Below the pieces are notes generated by a model that was not told the origin of the DNA, made no database searches, and worked only from the letters and a program-made list of their open reading frames with translations. DNA of 64,000 nucleotides from CAZOLI01 sp964580675 (GTDB lineage Bacteria; Planctomycetota; MHYJ01; CAYXQY01): contig CAZOLI010000012.1 of the NCBI GenBank assembly GCA_964580675.1, positions 24,734-88,733 on the forward strand, written 5' to 3'. The first letter of the stretch is position 1, and every line of letters begins with the position of its first letter. Shown in pieces: positions 45,824 through 55,036 of this stretch. The translations under genes were made by a program, and so were the position numbers.

Positions 45824-46294
45824 ATGACCGCCCAAAATAACTCGAACAATCAACTGGTTCTCACCGGGTTTCGGATCGGACGGCGTTTTTGCCGTGTCCT
45901 GTTTTTTCTGCTGTTTCCACTCGGACCCGCCGGAATGGTGTATTTTGGTTTGATTGACGTAACGCCATCGATCGTGTGGATCTGCGCCATCACCACGGGT
46001 GTTGCGGGGGCTCTGGTGGGCCTACTGTGGTTTCTGGCCCGCAAACTGAACCAGGTGGAAGGATTTTATTTATTGGTTCGGCGGTGGATCTATGCCAACA
46101 CGTTTCTGGTTCCTCCCGTCACGATTGGTGCCAGCCTGTGGTATGATATCCCACTACTTCCACACCTCCTCTGGTTTGTCCTCGGCACCGCCGCCATTGG
46201 CGGGATCTTTACGACCCTGATTCTTACCGACGTGATGCCGCTTACCCCTCCTGAAACCGATGAGAATTCCACTCCGGACTCGCCGTCCCGGTAA
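45824..46294 (+). CDS. Small four-helix membrane protein, unknown
   Basis: A 156-residue protein with four hydrophobic segments: 'VLFFLLFPLGPAGMVYFG', 'SIVWICAITTGVAGALVGLL', 'TFLVPPVTIGASLWY' and 'LLWFVLGTAAIGGIFTTLIL'. It has a polar C-terminal tail. The ATG at 45824 gives a natural N-terminus; the frame opens at 45803. I recognise no family. The stop lies ten bases before the DUF1232 gene, so the two probably form an operon. Confidence 0.7.
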   Translation: MTAQNNSNNQLVLTGFRIGRRFCRVLFFLLFPLGPAGMVYFGLIDVTPSIVWICAITTGVAGALVGLLWFLARKLNQVEGFYLLVRRWIYANTFLVPPVTIGASLWYDIPLLPHLLWFVLGTAAIGGIFTTLILTDVMPLTPPETDENSTPDSPSR

Positions 46295-46303
46295 CCTAGC
46301 GGA

Positions 46304-46606
46304 ATGTTTCCTGATGAAATCACCGTGTTTTCCCGAGTGGAAGAATACGCCAGAACACTCAAAGAAAACGTGGCGTACTACCGCAATCTGCTGTCGGACC
46401 CGGACACGCCCTGGGCGGCATACCTCCTCCTGAGCACCGGCGTCGGCTACCTCCTGATGCCCGTGGACCTGATACCGGACGGGATTCCGGTGATCGGCTG
46501 GTTGGACGACGTGGTGATCGTGCCCGTGCTGATCTGGCTGGGGACACAATTAATTCCGGAAGAGGTACTGGAACGACATCGGGAGAACAACGCCGAAAAC
46601 CGGTAA
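46304..46606 (+). CDS. DUF1232 (YkvA-like) membrane protein
   Basis: A 100-residue protein with the DUF1232 core 'YLLMPVDLIPDGIPVIGWLD' followed by 'DVVIVPVLIWLG'. The preceding helix and the C-terminal charged tail also fit. It is a small inner-membrane protein of unknown function, often found beside transport or stress genes. It follows the four-helix membrane protein gene closely and ends opposite the SecD-P1-like gene. Confidence 0.88.
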   Translation: MFPDEITVFSRVEEYARTLKENVAYYRNLLSDPDTPWAAYLLLSTGVGYLLMPVDLIPDGIPVIGWLDDVVIVPVLIWLGTQLIPEEVLERHRENNAENR

Positions 46607-46671
46607 AGCAATCCCGACCGAACCACAGAAATGAATTTTTTGTCCGTGGCTGGTGCTGTGTTTTGTCCGGA

Positions 46672-46692
46672 GGAGGATTCCGGAAATCCTCC
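46672..46692. terminator. Hairpin between convergent genes
   Basis: GGAGGATT (46672-46679) and AATCCTCC (46685-46692) form a perfect eight-pair stem with a five-base loop, in the 100-base gap between the DUF1232 gene and the convergent gene ending at 46707. The position suits a bidirectional terminator, but neither strand has a proper T run after the stem. Confidence 0.4.
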
Positions 46693-46706
46693 CCGGGTTT
46701 CCGGCG

Positions 46707-48050
46707 TTACTTCCGGTTCTTTCTCGAAACCGGTTCGAACGAGCCAACCTCCAGACGAATGTCCGGCGGGAGCGAGTCCGATGCGATAATTGGAAACAGC
46801 GGCCCGACCGAAGGTACGTTAAACCCGGTATCGCTTATCCGATCCTCGATGTCTCGCACCGCAATGCCCATCACCTTCTTATCGACAAGAACCACGAACC
46901 CCCGGTTATTTTCCTTCCCCAATTTGTTCATTAGGTCTCCATGAGAAAAGGGACGGATCCCAAAATGGACCACACCACCCGGGTCGGAATCAATCCATCG
47001 CGGGGTCGACAATTTTGAACTTGAAATATACGGTTCCGAAGCCAGCTTAATCCAGCCGTTTTGTTCATCGGGAACCGACGGCAAAAACCGTCCCGGCACC
47101 GGCTTCCAACGGTCGTTCTGTTCCGGGTTGGCCGGCAATCTCCCTTGATCGTCAGCGGAGGCGATCTGATTGATGAGCGTCATTCGCACGTTTTGTTCCC
47201 GGCCCGATAACACCTGACGAATGTTTCGTTTCAGGGTCGGGGACAGGACAGGCAGATGAACCCGTAACCGGTTTTCCTTCGTCTTGATCTCGTGACGCAC
47301 ATCGAGTTCCGACAGTCGTTGCTCCAGTATACCGGTCACCATGGCAGTAGCGGTGCCCCCCCCTCCATGGACCACAATCGGAACCTCGTACGCCGGAAAA
47401 TTTTCCAGCTCTCTCATCTTTTCCGTGATCACTTTCTCGGTCACCTGCATAATTTTCCGATTCATGGCCGACGCCAGCCTGTGCAGTGGATACGGTTTGC
47501 CCTCCTCCATAATTTCCCGATAAGATTTCTCCCGATCTGAACCATCTGGGTTTGTGTGGGTACCCTGTATGTCAAATACAAATTCCAGATCGGCGGGATT
47601 TACCTCCACGTGAAGCTCCGGTGTCTTTGCACGAAACGTTGGGGAAAACCAGGTGGCTCTCATCCGTCCTGTTCGGGTTTCCGTCACCTCCTTCAGCCCC
47701 CATCCGTACGAGCCGTGGTTCCGGAGTCGATCCGTAATACCGTCGGGAAGACGCTTTTTGATCTTTTGTTGAATCTCGTCCTTCAGTCGTCGAACCTTCT
47801 TCATCCTCGAATCACCGGGAGCAAGTGGATCGGGCACTCGCTCGACCTCCGGACCGGTAAAGGCGGAACGAATCCGGGCAGGGGACACATTGTTCCACGA
47901 ATACGTCTCCACTGGCAGGGTGGACGCGACGATTCGGTCCCGCGTCACCATAGACAGGTAAATGGTGATCCCGCCGCCTACAAGGAGAACGACCCCCAGC
48001 AGATACCAGATCCAGCTCAATCTTGATTGGTTCTCCTTTGTCTCACTCAT
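46707..48050 (-). CDS. Stand-alone SecD-P1-like periplasmic protein with one N-terminal membrane anchor
   Basis: A 447-residue protein. One membrane segment near residues 13-33 ('WYLLGVVLLVGGGITIYL') is followed by a large soluble part. Residues about 235-290 ('GILEQRLSELDVRHEIKTKE', 'RLRVHLPV') match the P1 base of SecD. Residues about 340-440 ('GVVHFGIRPFSHGDLMNKLG', 'GFVVLVDKKVMGI', 'ASDSLPPDIRLEVGSFEP') match the P1 head, including the LPP-like loop. The RND-type membrane half of SecD is absent. In SecDF the P1 domain binds emerging preproteins. Here a helper in export, or a repurposed ligand-binding role, is inferred from fold resemblance only. The similarity is read by eye. Confidence 0.65.
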   Translation of the reverse strand: MSETKENQSRLSWIWYLLGVVLLVGGGITIYLSMVTRDRIVASTLPVETYSWNNVSPARIRSAFTGPEVERVPDPLAPGDSRMKKVRRLKDEIQQKIKKRLPDGITDRLRNHGSYGWGLKEVTETRTGRMRATWFSPTFRAKTPELHVEVNPADLEFVFDIQGTHTNPDGSDREKSYREIMEEGKPYPLHRLASAMNRKIMQVTEKVITEKMRELENFPAYEVPIVVHGGGGTATAMVTGILEQRLSELDVRHEIKTKENRLRVHLPVLSPTLKRNIRQVLSGREQNVRMTLINQIASADDQGRLPANPEQNDRWKPVPGRFLPSVPDEQNGWIKLASEPYISSSKLSTPRWIDSDPGGVVHFGIRPFSHGDLMNKLGKENNRGFVVLVDKKVMGIAVRDIEDRISDTGFNVPSVGPLFPIIASDSLPPDIRLEVGSFEPVSRKNRK

Positions 48051-48420
48051 TGGTTCTCAATAAATGACCTATCCTATAAAGGAATGAGCTTTCGACGAAC
48101 GAAATTTCCGGGGGTTCGTCCGTCTTCTAGCCCCCATTCATACTATACCCGCAAGGGTCGTTCGAATATATTCAAAGGCGCGTCCAACCGGATCGACATC
48201 CCCCTTCATCCGTTGACCCGACATGGAATGCATACGACCGACCGATTCTCCTTTTCACAAAAATGACATCGACAGAGAAATGACAACATTTGAACTCTGA
48301 AAAAATTGATCCTTGGCCCCCGACGCATAACGCATGACGCTCGACGCTTGACGCAGAAGGCGAGACGATTTACGTTTGACGCACGAAGATGAAATCCTAT
48401 TTGACCGCGGAGAAGAAAAA
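48051..48420. repeat. Spacer with a degenerate GACGC repeat tract
   Basis: Most of the spacer shows no gene. At about 48322-48384 the pentamer GACGC, or ACGC, recurs at seven- to ten-base intervals six or more times, giving an irregular tandem tract. A similar but shorter tract lies near 53852. Neither encodes a plausible protein. Similar GACGC strings are known from other environmental bacterial genomes as intergenic low-complexity filler (recollection, not checked). Confidence 0.45.
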
Positions 48421-50043
48421 ATGCCAGATTGGAACCCACCGAACATACCCGACCACAATCGGTCACCGGACGATCCCATCTGGACCGATGACGAGCTTGT
48501 GGAATTCACGCGACACGGGAAATTTGAGGTACGGGACTGGGCAATCCGACGCCTTTGTCTTCAGAGCCCCGATCGAGCCGAGCAGGTTATTGACGACCTC
48601 GAAGATCGCGTTGAAGTCGAAACATCACCCACCGAACGAGTGCTCCTTGAAACCCCGGAGAACCCGAAGAAGTACCGGGAATACGCCGATCAATTGCAGG
48701 AAGATTTGATACAGGGAAACCGGCCGGACGTGATTGACGAGTTCGATCGAGAATCAGAGACAAGAACGTTCGCAATTCTTGCGGAGAGACCGGAGTCGGT
48801 GCGAAATATACTTGAGGCGGGACAAACCACAATGCACTTGCTGATTCTTCAGCACGTTACCAAACAGTGGGCCGCCGATCTTCTGCTTTCCCGGTTGGAC
48901 CAGCATCTCTCCGGGGACAACCCAAGACTTGTGTGGGAAACCTTCGAAGAACTTGGCGATCCCAATTCCATCCCGTCTCTTCTTGAGGAATGGAAACCGG
49001 GAGAACGACATGCATCACGGGTGGTGAACCATCTTTATCACCTTGTGGGCGCGGAAGAACAGGTCCCCGAACCAATCCAGCGTGAGGTGGATAAAATCAA
49101 TGAATTGAATCGCCGGATCGGTACCGCCGACAACCCGCAGGAAATGCTGCAAAAACTACAATCCGAGAAACCGTCCCGGTACACCTTAACGTGCAAGGAG
49201 TGCGAACGCACGTACACCTACGAGGTCGAAACAATTTACATTCATCCCGATGTTGCCTCGGATGAAGATCGAAAATGGAGCGGCATGTTGCCTGGCCGAA
49301 TCGTCGAGTGCAAAAATTGCGGAACCGCGGACAGGTACCGGCTCACCGAGGAAACGTTCGATATCATTTATCGTCGTCTGTCAGGTCAACACACAACGTC
49401 CGGTGGACCAACAATTCAATCGAAACGCTGGGAACGGCCGGACGGATCACCGCTCAAACGTCCATCGGAAGGAGTCGAGGAATGGAAACAGTATGCTGAA
49501 GACCATCCGGAGCAAGCAGATGTATGGAAACAGTACGGCGAATTGGCCTCGGCCTTTTCCATGCCGGAGGAGGCCGAACGCGCTTACCGCAGGGTCCTGG
49601 AGCTGTCTTCAGGTGATTTCGAACCTCTCTTCGAGCTGGCCCCTCTTGTTGCAAAAAATGCGGAGGAGGATAGCGACCGTGATAGAGTTCTGGAACTGTT
49701 GAACCGGTCCCTTCAAAAATTCTGCGAACTCTCCGCGGAGAATCAGCGAAAACAATCCGGAGCGGTTGTTGAGACGCTTCGGGACATATCCCATACGCTA
49801 TCCGATCCAATGATCCTTCACGCCGCCTGGACCGGCAAACCCCGGCTGCAATCCGAACGAACAAACGGAGACCCGGACGACGACCACCGGGGTCTTGTGC
49901 CCCTTTCAAGAATCGACTACTGGGACGGTCTGAACGAATTTCTTGGTTTTGCCGAACTGGAGCACCTGAGCATCGAAATTGGGGAAGCACCGGAAACAAA
50001 TACGCCGCTAAGGTCATTTCTTGACGAAATTTCCAGATCTTGA
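48421..50043 (+). CDS. HEAT-like / zinc-ribbon / TPR-like protein of unknown function
   Basis: About 540 residues, soluble. The N-terminal half has short helical repeats ('DDELVEFTRHGKFEVRDWAI', 'LADLLLS' style helices), HEAT- or ARM-like. Near the middle is a zinc ribbon, 'CKECERTYTYEVE' and 'VECKNCGTADRYRL'. Beyond it a TPR-like unit is visible ('DVWKQYGELASAFSMPEEAE', 'AYRRVLELSSGDFEPLFELA'). It starts at an ATG preceded by a GGAGAAG ribosome site, which supports 48421 over the frame start at 48376. The next gene begins seven bases after its stop. No named family is recognised. The architecture suggests a cytosolic scaffold. Confidence 0.75.
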   Translation: MPDWNPPNIPDHNRSPDDPIWTDDELVEFTRHGKFEVRDWAIRRLCLQSPDRAEQVIDDLEDRVEVETSPTERVLLETPENPKKYREYADQLQEDLIQGNRPDVIDEFDRESETRTFAILAERPESVRNILEAGQTTMHLLILQHVTKQWAADLLLSRLDQHLSGDNPRLVWETFEELGDPNSIPSLLEEWKPGERHASRVVNHLYHLVGAEEQVPEPIQREVDKINELNRRIGTADNPQEMLQKLQSEKPSRYTLTCKECERTYTYEVETIYIHPDVASDEDRKWSGMLPGRIVECKNCGTADRYRLTEETFDIIYRRLSGQHTTSGGPTIQSKRWERPDGSPLKRPSEGVEEWKQYAEDHPEQADVWKQYGELASAFSMPEEAERAYRRVLELSSGDFEPLFELAPLVAKNAEEDSDRDRVLELLNRSLQKFCELSAENQRKQSGAVVETLRDISHTLSDPMILHAAWTGKPRLQSERTNGDPDDDHRGLVPLSRIDYWDGLNEFLGFAELEHLSIEIGEAPETNTPLRSFLDEISRS

Positions 50044-50050
50044 ACGGACC

Positions 50051-50656
50051 ATGAGCGACCTCGATATCTTCATGGAATTTCTCCGGAACCATCCCGGTTC
50101 TCCGTATGGCTTAACCCCCGAAAAGGTCCGGGAACGGGGCTGTCTTATCGAGGATGACGATCGGCCGGACAAAATCGTGGTGGAAGTGGAGAGACACACC
50201 GGCATTCTCGGATCCGTTTATCGTGCCGGATTGCCCATGGGCGCATTTGTCACGTACTGGCCGCGGTACGTATTTGACCCAGATACCGAGGAGTTTGTGG
50301 AGGAGGAAATCGAACGCGAACCCCGCGCACACGTCAATGAATGGCGCTTCGTGGAACAGCAGATGGAGATGGTGGAGTTTCATCTTGAGGAGAAGGAAGA
50401 AGGAACATACCGATGCAGGGAGGAAATCGGCAACTTGACGACCACCGTCGATGATCTTGAAGAAGCAAAGGACTTCGCCGAACAGGTGGTCCGAAATTGG
50501 GACACCAGTTTCTGGGAAGACGAACTTTCGGAATACATGGAGGATGAAGAAGCCGAGGATACCGCCGCCCGATTGCGGGAGAAGAGCCGTGAGTCCGCCC
50601 AGGGAAAAATGGAAAGGGCGTGGAAATATCAGATAGAAGAAGAGAATGAATTTTAG
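50051..50656 (+). CDS. Acidic hypothetical protein coupled to the preceding gene
   Basis: A 201-residue, strongly acidic protein. An N-terminal part (about 1-85, ending 'RYVFDPDTEEFVEEEIE') is followed by a long helical, Glu-rich region that probably forms a coiled coil. No motif is recognised. It begins seven bases after the HEAT/zinc-ribbon gene, implying co-expression and perhaps a complex. The ATG at 50051 is used; an in-frame upstream ATG at 50021 lies inside the previous gene. Confidence 0.65.
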   Translation: MSDLDIFMEFLRNHPGSPYGLTPEKVRERGCLIEDDDRPDKIVVEVERHTGILGSVYRAGLPMGAFVTYWPRYVFDPDTEEFVEEEIEREPRAHVNEWRFVEQQMEMVEFHLEEKEEGTYRCREEIGNLTTTVDDLEEAKDFAEQVVRNWDTSFWEDELSEYMEDEEAEDTAARLREKSRESAQGKMERAWKYQIEEENEF

Positions 50657-50913
50657 TACAACCCTGGACCGCCGGTGCCCTTACCAGCCTTCCATACACC
50701 GTTTCCTCATCATTCCGATGAAAATGACCGACATCGGAAAGAAGCAGTCGGTCACAAATAAATTTGGCAATTAAATCTGGACGTTCCGACGCCCTGCAGA
50801 ACTCCCTCTTCCATCTCTCTACACGGTAGTTTCCTTCATCAACCAATCAACACATAAATCCGTATCGACGCACAACACCAGAAATTTGTATATTCCTGAT
50901 GCGTGAAATATAG
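50657..50913. other. AT-rich spacer without a supported gene
   Basis: A minus-strand open frame overlapping this spacer and the end of the preceding gene (50334-50846) has no ribosome site or family match and is treated as chance. Nothing else is seen. Confidence 0.4.
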
Positions 50914-50943
50914 TTTACATGAGGGCAAAAATGGGAAGATAAT
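50914..50943 (+). promoter_or_regulatory. Predicted sigma70 promoter for the membrane-protein gene
   Basis: TTTACA (50914-50919) and GATAAT (50938-50943) are 18 bases apart in an AT-rich region, about 140 bases before the start at 51080. Both boxes match the consensus at five of six positions. Confidence 0.5.
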
Positions 50944-51079
50944 CGGTTGGTTATTATAAACACACTCAGAGGACGGGATGAAAAAACGCTACACCACCGA
51001 CAACCCAACCGAAGCACAGACCGTCCGACTCCACTTTGAAAAAAGAAACCCCATAATTGTTTTGTAAATACCCGCCGTC

Positions 51080-51889
51080 TTGAACGAAAACGACGAACAA
51101 TCAACCACCTCCGGCTTCCGGGAACGACTGTTCGGCGGCCCGGTGACCGCCGGCCAAATAATGTTTGACCTGATCTTTGGCATACTTGTGCCGGTCGCCT
51201 GTCTATACCTCGATCCAATGGTGTTTCGGGACCTTGCGGATTCAAAACTGGAACCGGGTCTCCTGCACAACCACAAAATCACGTTCTACAGTTTCATCGC
51301 AGTAGAATGGCTGCTTTTGGTTCTTTCACTGAGTGCCGGTGATCGGCTTTCCAAACTACGACTCTGGCTCTCCGTCCCGCTTTTGACGGGTGGAGTCGTC
51401 GCCGCGATGTTCGGCCTCTTCCTGATTCTTCCTGCTATTGGTTTCCCTCCACTTCTTTTCATCCCGGTGGGGATATTGTTTACGGCCTTTGTGTACATTC
51501 GAAACGGCTACCGCCCCCTCCAGAAACTCCCGGTTCCGGTCACCGGATCTCGAGATGTCATGATTTCTCTTGTGTGTACGTTTGCGCTGATCGTGGGGGC
51601 ACTCGGCGCCAATGAACTCGTGCTGCAGGATGTGCGTGCGACCGAGAAACAGTTTGTCCACGGGACCAAATCAGCCCACCGGGCGGCCCGGAAGAAACTG
51701 AAATGGTATCGCCGGCATGACCTGACGGATTTAAAATATCTCGTGAAGGCCCACAGTCAGATCGACAGCAAAAAACGACGCGAAGCCATCGATCAATTTC
51801 TCAAAGAAGAAACCGGCATGGGGGTGCGCTACTGGAAAGGTGAAGTCCGTATGCCGAACCGGGACGACCGGAACAACGAAAATCAATGA
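51080..51889 (+). CDS. Five-helix membrane protein with a cytosolic C-terminal domain, unknown
   Basis: About 269 residues. Five hydrophobic segments are visible: 'IMFDLIFGILVPVACLYL', 'FIAVEWLLLVLSLSAG', 'LSVPLLTGGVVAAMFGLFLI', 'LLFIPVGILFTAFVYI' and 'VMISLVCTFALIVGALGA'. A Lys/Arg-rich helical tail follows ('RAARKKLKWYRRHDL'). The frame begins with TTG at 51080; an ATG at 51161 would cut the first polar stretch and is also plausible. No family is recognised. The gene stands alone and converges on the lipoprotein gene. Confidence 0.68.
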   Translation: MNENDEQSTTSGFRERLFGGPVTAGQIMFDLIFGILVPVACLYLDPMVFRDLADSKLEPGLLHNHKITFYSFIAVEWLLLVLSLSAGDRLSKLRLWLSVPLLTGGVVAAMFGLFLILPAIGFPPLLFIPVGILFTAFVYIRNGYRPLQKLPVPVTGSRDVMISLVCTFALIVGALGANELVLQDVRATEKQFVHGTKSAHRAARKKLKWYRRHDLTDLKYLVKAHSQIDSKKRREAIDQFLKEETGMGVRYWKGEVRMPNRDDRNNENQ

Positions 51890-51947
51890 ATTGATGCAAC
51901 CAAACCCGCACAGAGCACAACCACGGGAAATGCGCAACCTGACGAAG

Positions 51948-53354
51948 TTAATCCCACACCATTCCGAATCCGACGTACCCGATTTCGTCCACGTCCCCCA
52001 GATCGTCGACCAGCCAGGTGTACCGGCCGACCAGTTCAAGAGAGAGTCCCCATCGTGTTTCGAATCCGGCGCTGACGGACGGAGTTCCTCCCCATCCCCA
52101 CTCTCCCGAGGACGTGTGAAGGTCCACCGACAGGGTGCCGTCCAGGTACCACGACCCCCAGTCGCCCCGCGAGTAGATGGACCCCTTCCCCGGCTCCCAG
52201 GAGTCTAACAACCGGGTGCCGAGCCCGACGGTCATGCCCACCAGCTGGTCCCCGCGGTGGGCGTCTCCATCGGCGATGTCCATTTCCTCCGACAGCATCC
52301 ACCCCATCGCCAGGAAATGATTGTTGTCCCCGTAAATCTTCCGGCGGGACACCCCGCCGATGACCTGGTCTACCTCCGTGTAGAACACCCCGAGGGATCG
52401 GGCTTTCCTTTGGTTGAACTGCCGGACCATTTCGTGTTCCACGTTTCGAACGTATCCGTACACATCCGGATCCGTCTGGCTCTGGAACATCAGCGATAGG
52501 GGGCTGCTTGCTTTTCGGAACCGTGCTTCGTAGAGCGTTCCGTCCTTCACGATCGGAAACCGGAACTCTTCGTCCGGATGGTTCCGACGCGCCACGGGTT
52601 TCATGATCGGTTTCACACGGACCACCGCCCGATCGGCCTTGAAGGACACGTCCCGGATCAGCCGATCCGACGCGTCGCCGGAAAACCGGAGGTTCATAGG
52701 GGTGGTGATGATCGCAAACCAGGGCCTTCTCTTTCCGATCTTGATGTTTCCGGAACGAAACCCAACTTCGGTTTCGAAGTTGCCGGGTTGCAGCCGCCGG
52801 ACGTTGCGCGACAGTTCGGCCGGTTTCTTTTCCTGTTCCCGTACCGTCACGTCTTCACCGCCCAGTTCGTTCCATTCGTCGTTTTCCTTCCACCGGAATC
52901 GGATCGGAACCGTACCGGTGACGTTGGAGGAAACCCGGAATAACACGTCCTTCCCGCGAACCCAGATCACCGGATGGGTTTCGTCAAAAAGTTTTATTTC
53001 CATTTTTCCCGTCCGACGGGTTTCACGGAACCTCTCCGGCAGTTTCCGGTTCAGCGTAAGAACCGCGTAATGACCCTGGACGAGGACCGCCTGGTCCGGT
53101 TTTTGGGTGTTAATTTTCGTAATCCGGTCCGGGTATTTGTTCTCGTCGGGTTCCTTCTGTTGTTCGTCGTCGGTGTCCTCGGAATGTTGGGTATTCTGTT
53201 TCAGGCTCCGGCGTTCGGGGGCTTCCCGGTCCGGAAGTGTCCCGATTTGGGAACCCGGAATCAGGAAACACCCGGTTGCCCCCGCAGAGAACAGTAGAAG
53301 AGCAACGAAGAACAGGAATCTCGAATACGATGCTGGTTTGATCCTGGTGCCCAT
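51948..53354 (-). CDS. Lipoprotein with a beta-rich, possibly outer-membrane, C-terminal domain
   Basis: The start at 53354 gives a classic lipoprotein signal: a positive start, 'FLFFVALLLF' and the lipobox 'GATGC'. A low-complexity acidic segment (to about residue 85) leads to a beta-sandwich-like region with 'VTGTVPIRFRWKE'. The last 150 residues are amphipathic strands with many aromatics ('SWYLDGTLSVDLHTSSGEWG', 'GLSLELVGRYTWLV', 'YVGFGMVWD'), as in small outer-membrane barrels. The middle has a conserved-looking 'QFNQRKARSLGVFYTEVDQV'. I do not know the family. An alternative start is 53390. Confidence 0.72.
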   Translation of the reverse strand: MGTRIKPASYSRFLFFVALLLFSAGATGCFLIPGSQIGTLPDREAPERRSLKQNTQHSEDTDDEQQKEPDENKYPDRITKINTQKPDQAVLVQGHYAVLTLNRKLPERFRETRRTGKMEIKLFDETHPVIWVRGKDVLFRVSSNVTGTVPIRFRWKENDEWNELGGEDVTVREQEKKPAELSRNVRRLQPGNFETEVGFRSGNIKIGKRRPWFAIITTPMNLRFSGDASDRLIRDVSFKADRAVVRVKPIMKPVARRNHPDEEFRFPIVKDGTLYEARFRKASSPLSLMFQSQTDPDVYGYVRNVEHEMVRQFNQRKARSLGVFYTEVDQVIGGVSRRKIYGDNNHFLAMGWMLSEEMDIADGDAHRGDQLVGMTVGLGTRLLDSWEPGKGSIYSRGDWGSWYLDGTLSVDLHTSSGEWGWGGTPSVSAGFETRWGLSLELVGRYTWLVDDLGDVDEIGYVGFGMVWD

Positions 53355-53390
53355 GAATTGCCCGGGAGAGATTTTGTTGAGAAGGGACAT

Positions 53391-54087
53391 CGATTATGAT
53401 GATCCGTATCTTATCGAAAATTGATAAGCAAATAAATTATTTGCCGCAAATGAGAAAAGGAGGAAGGGTTCAAGATAAAAGCCGATAGTCGGAAAGAAAA
53501 CGACAGCCGGAACGCGGAGAAAGAAGGAATGTAAGCGAATATGGGGCGGGCATTCCTGCCCGCCAGAGCAGCTTTGGTGGTCTGATTGACTGCTGGGGAA
53601 AAGTGAAATTCCGTTTGAAGAACCCATTTTTTCAGTGAACCGTAAAATTAGCACAGAAACATGCGCTGGCAGGGAGGACCGCGCCAAAGATCGGATGAAA
53701 ATGATCGTCAACAGACGCATTATTCCCGACACCCGGACGAACAAACAACCCAACGATCCGACGAAATCCGAAAAGACGAAACCGTGGATGAACTCGGATT
53801 CTCACGGATCAATAACAAAAAAATCCGATAAACGAAATTCAAAAAAGGAATGACGCAGGACGCCAGACGCTTCATTTTTCGTTGTTTCTGTTTTCTGTAT
53901 TTTCGTTCGTCGCTCTTAGCGTCTTTGCGCCTTTGCGTTAACCAATCTTATTGTTTTTTTGTTGTTTGTTCCCTATCGCCAATCGGCTATCGCCTACCGC
54001 CTGCTGTTTCCACACATCAACGAATCAACTCATAAACCAAAAAACCCAAACACACCCCCATCAATCCATCAATCAACGAACAAACCA
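53391..54087. repeat. Spacer with a REP-like hairpin and a second GACGC tract
   Basis: No gene is supported in about 700 bases. A perfect eight-pair hairpin with a four-base loop (GGCGGGCA 53545-53552, TGCCCGCC 53557-53564) resembles REP elements. GACGC recurs three times at 53852-53870, and a TTTGCG motif repeats near 53921-53936, followed by a stretch of short A- and C-rich tandem-like phrases up to 54087. The composition is AT-richer than the neighbouring genes. Confidence 0.5.
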
Positions 54088-54951
54088 TCACCGCAACATC
54101 TTGTCCCGATACACAAAATCCCGGGGCCCTTGTGCAAAATACGAGGTCACCGAAACCAGTCCCACAAACACATTCGACATACTCAGAAACACAAATTTTA
54201 ATACCAGGAGCCCAGGACCAAAAGCACCGGTAAACACCATCATAAATTGAACAGCGGCCAGAAGAAGTCCGGGAATTAAAAGCACCGGGACCACTCGCCC
54301 CAGTTGACTCACGCTACGGATAATGGTTTCCGGGACAACCTCATCGAACAATTTGTCCTCAAACAAAAGAATGGGAAAAAATTGCACAAACAAGCAGATG
54401 ACCAGTACATAACCGCCGGAGATGGTAAGCAAATTCAGGAGATAGGACCACTCATCAAGTTTGTTATCGTTATGAAGGAAATGAGCCAGGCCATGGTAGG
54501 CGGTCCCGAGAACAAACGTTGCCAGCAAACAACCCCCAATAATATACCCCCACCGCTTTTTCCAGCGGTTCAACAATGTCCACACCGAAATCGAACCCCC
54601 CAGGAAACAATACACGTGAAACGTCACGGAGAACAAAACCCCAAGGACGGCAACGGCGATCGGCAAAAGAGATATGAGGAAGCGGGGAGGGGGTACGCCG
54701 ATAAAAAAATAGCCGGCATACGTAAAATATGGATATTGTCCGGAATCCATCGAATAAAAATAGACCACTGCCACCAGAAAAAACGCCAGCCAGTACAACC
54801 CCAGATAAACCGAGAATATGAGGATCTCGCGCAAATAAAGGGAAATATACGTCCAGAGCAGTGACGAAAAGCTTCCGGTATCCTTCCCGTCCAGACCCCG
54901 TCGCAACACCCGGAAAAAGAAGTCATCACGTTTCTTTTCGTGTTCACTCAT
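54088..54951 (-). CDS. Polytopic membrane protein, unknown
   Basis: A 287-residue protein with six or so hydrophobic segments ('LGLYWLAFFLVAVVYFYS', 'LLPIAVAVLGVLFSVTFHVY', 'YIIGGCLLATFVLGTAYHGL', 'GGYVLVICLFVQFFPILLF', 'VVPVLLIPGLLLAAVQF', 'LLVLKFVFLSMSNVFVGLVS'). The charged N-terminus contains 'EKKRDDFFFRVLRRG'. The open frame continues upstream to 55314, but that part overlaps the next gene and is Ser/Arg-rich junk. Family not recognised; it may be distantly like DUF4013-type proteins, but I would not assert that. Confidence 0.7.
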   Translation of the reverse strand: MSEHEKKRDDFFFRVLRRGLDGKDTGSFSSLLWTYISLYLREILIFSVYLGLYWLAFFLVAVVYFYSMDSGQYPYFTYAGYFFIGVPPPRFLISLLPIAVAVLGVLFSVTFHVYCFLGGSISVWTLLNRWKKRWGYIIGGCLLATFVLGTAYHGLAHFLHNDNKLDEWSYLLNLLTISGGYVLVICLFVQFFPILLFEDKLFDEVVPETIIRSVSQLGRVVPVLLIPGLLLAAVQFMMVFTGAFGPGLLVLKFVFLSMSNVFVGLVSVTSYFAQGPRDFVYRDKMLR

Positions 54952-55036
54952 GTATCCCGTTCCGTGCCCGGTGGAATGAGTCATCGAACAATATAAAACA
55001 ACTTTGCTCAATTCCTCGCCCCTAACCCCTTCCTCC

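Noticed and set aside
50334..50846. Minus-strand 170-codon frame at the end of the acidic protein gene
   Set aside because: It overlaps a better-supported gene antisense and has no ribosome site or motif.
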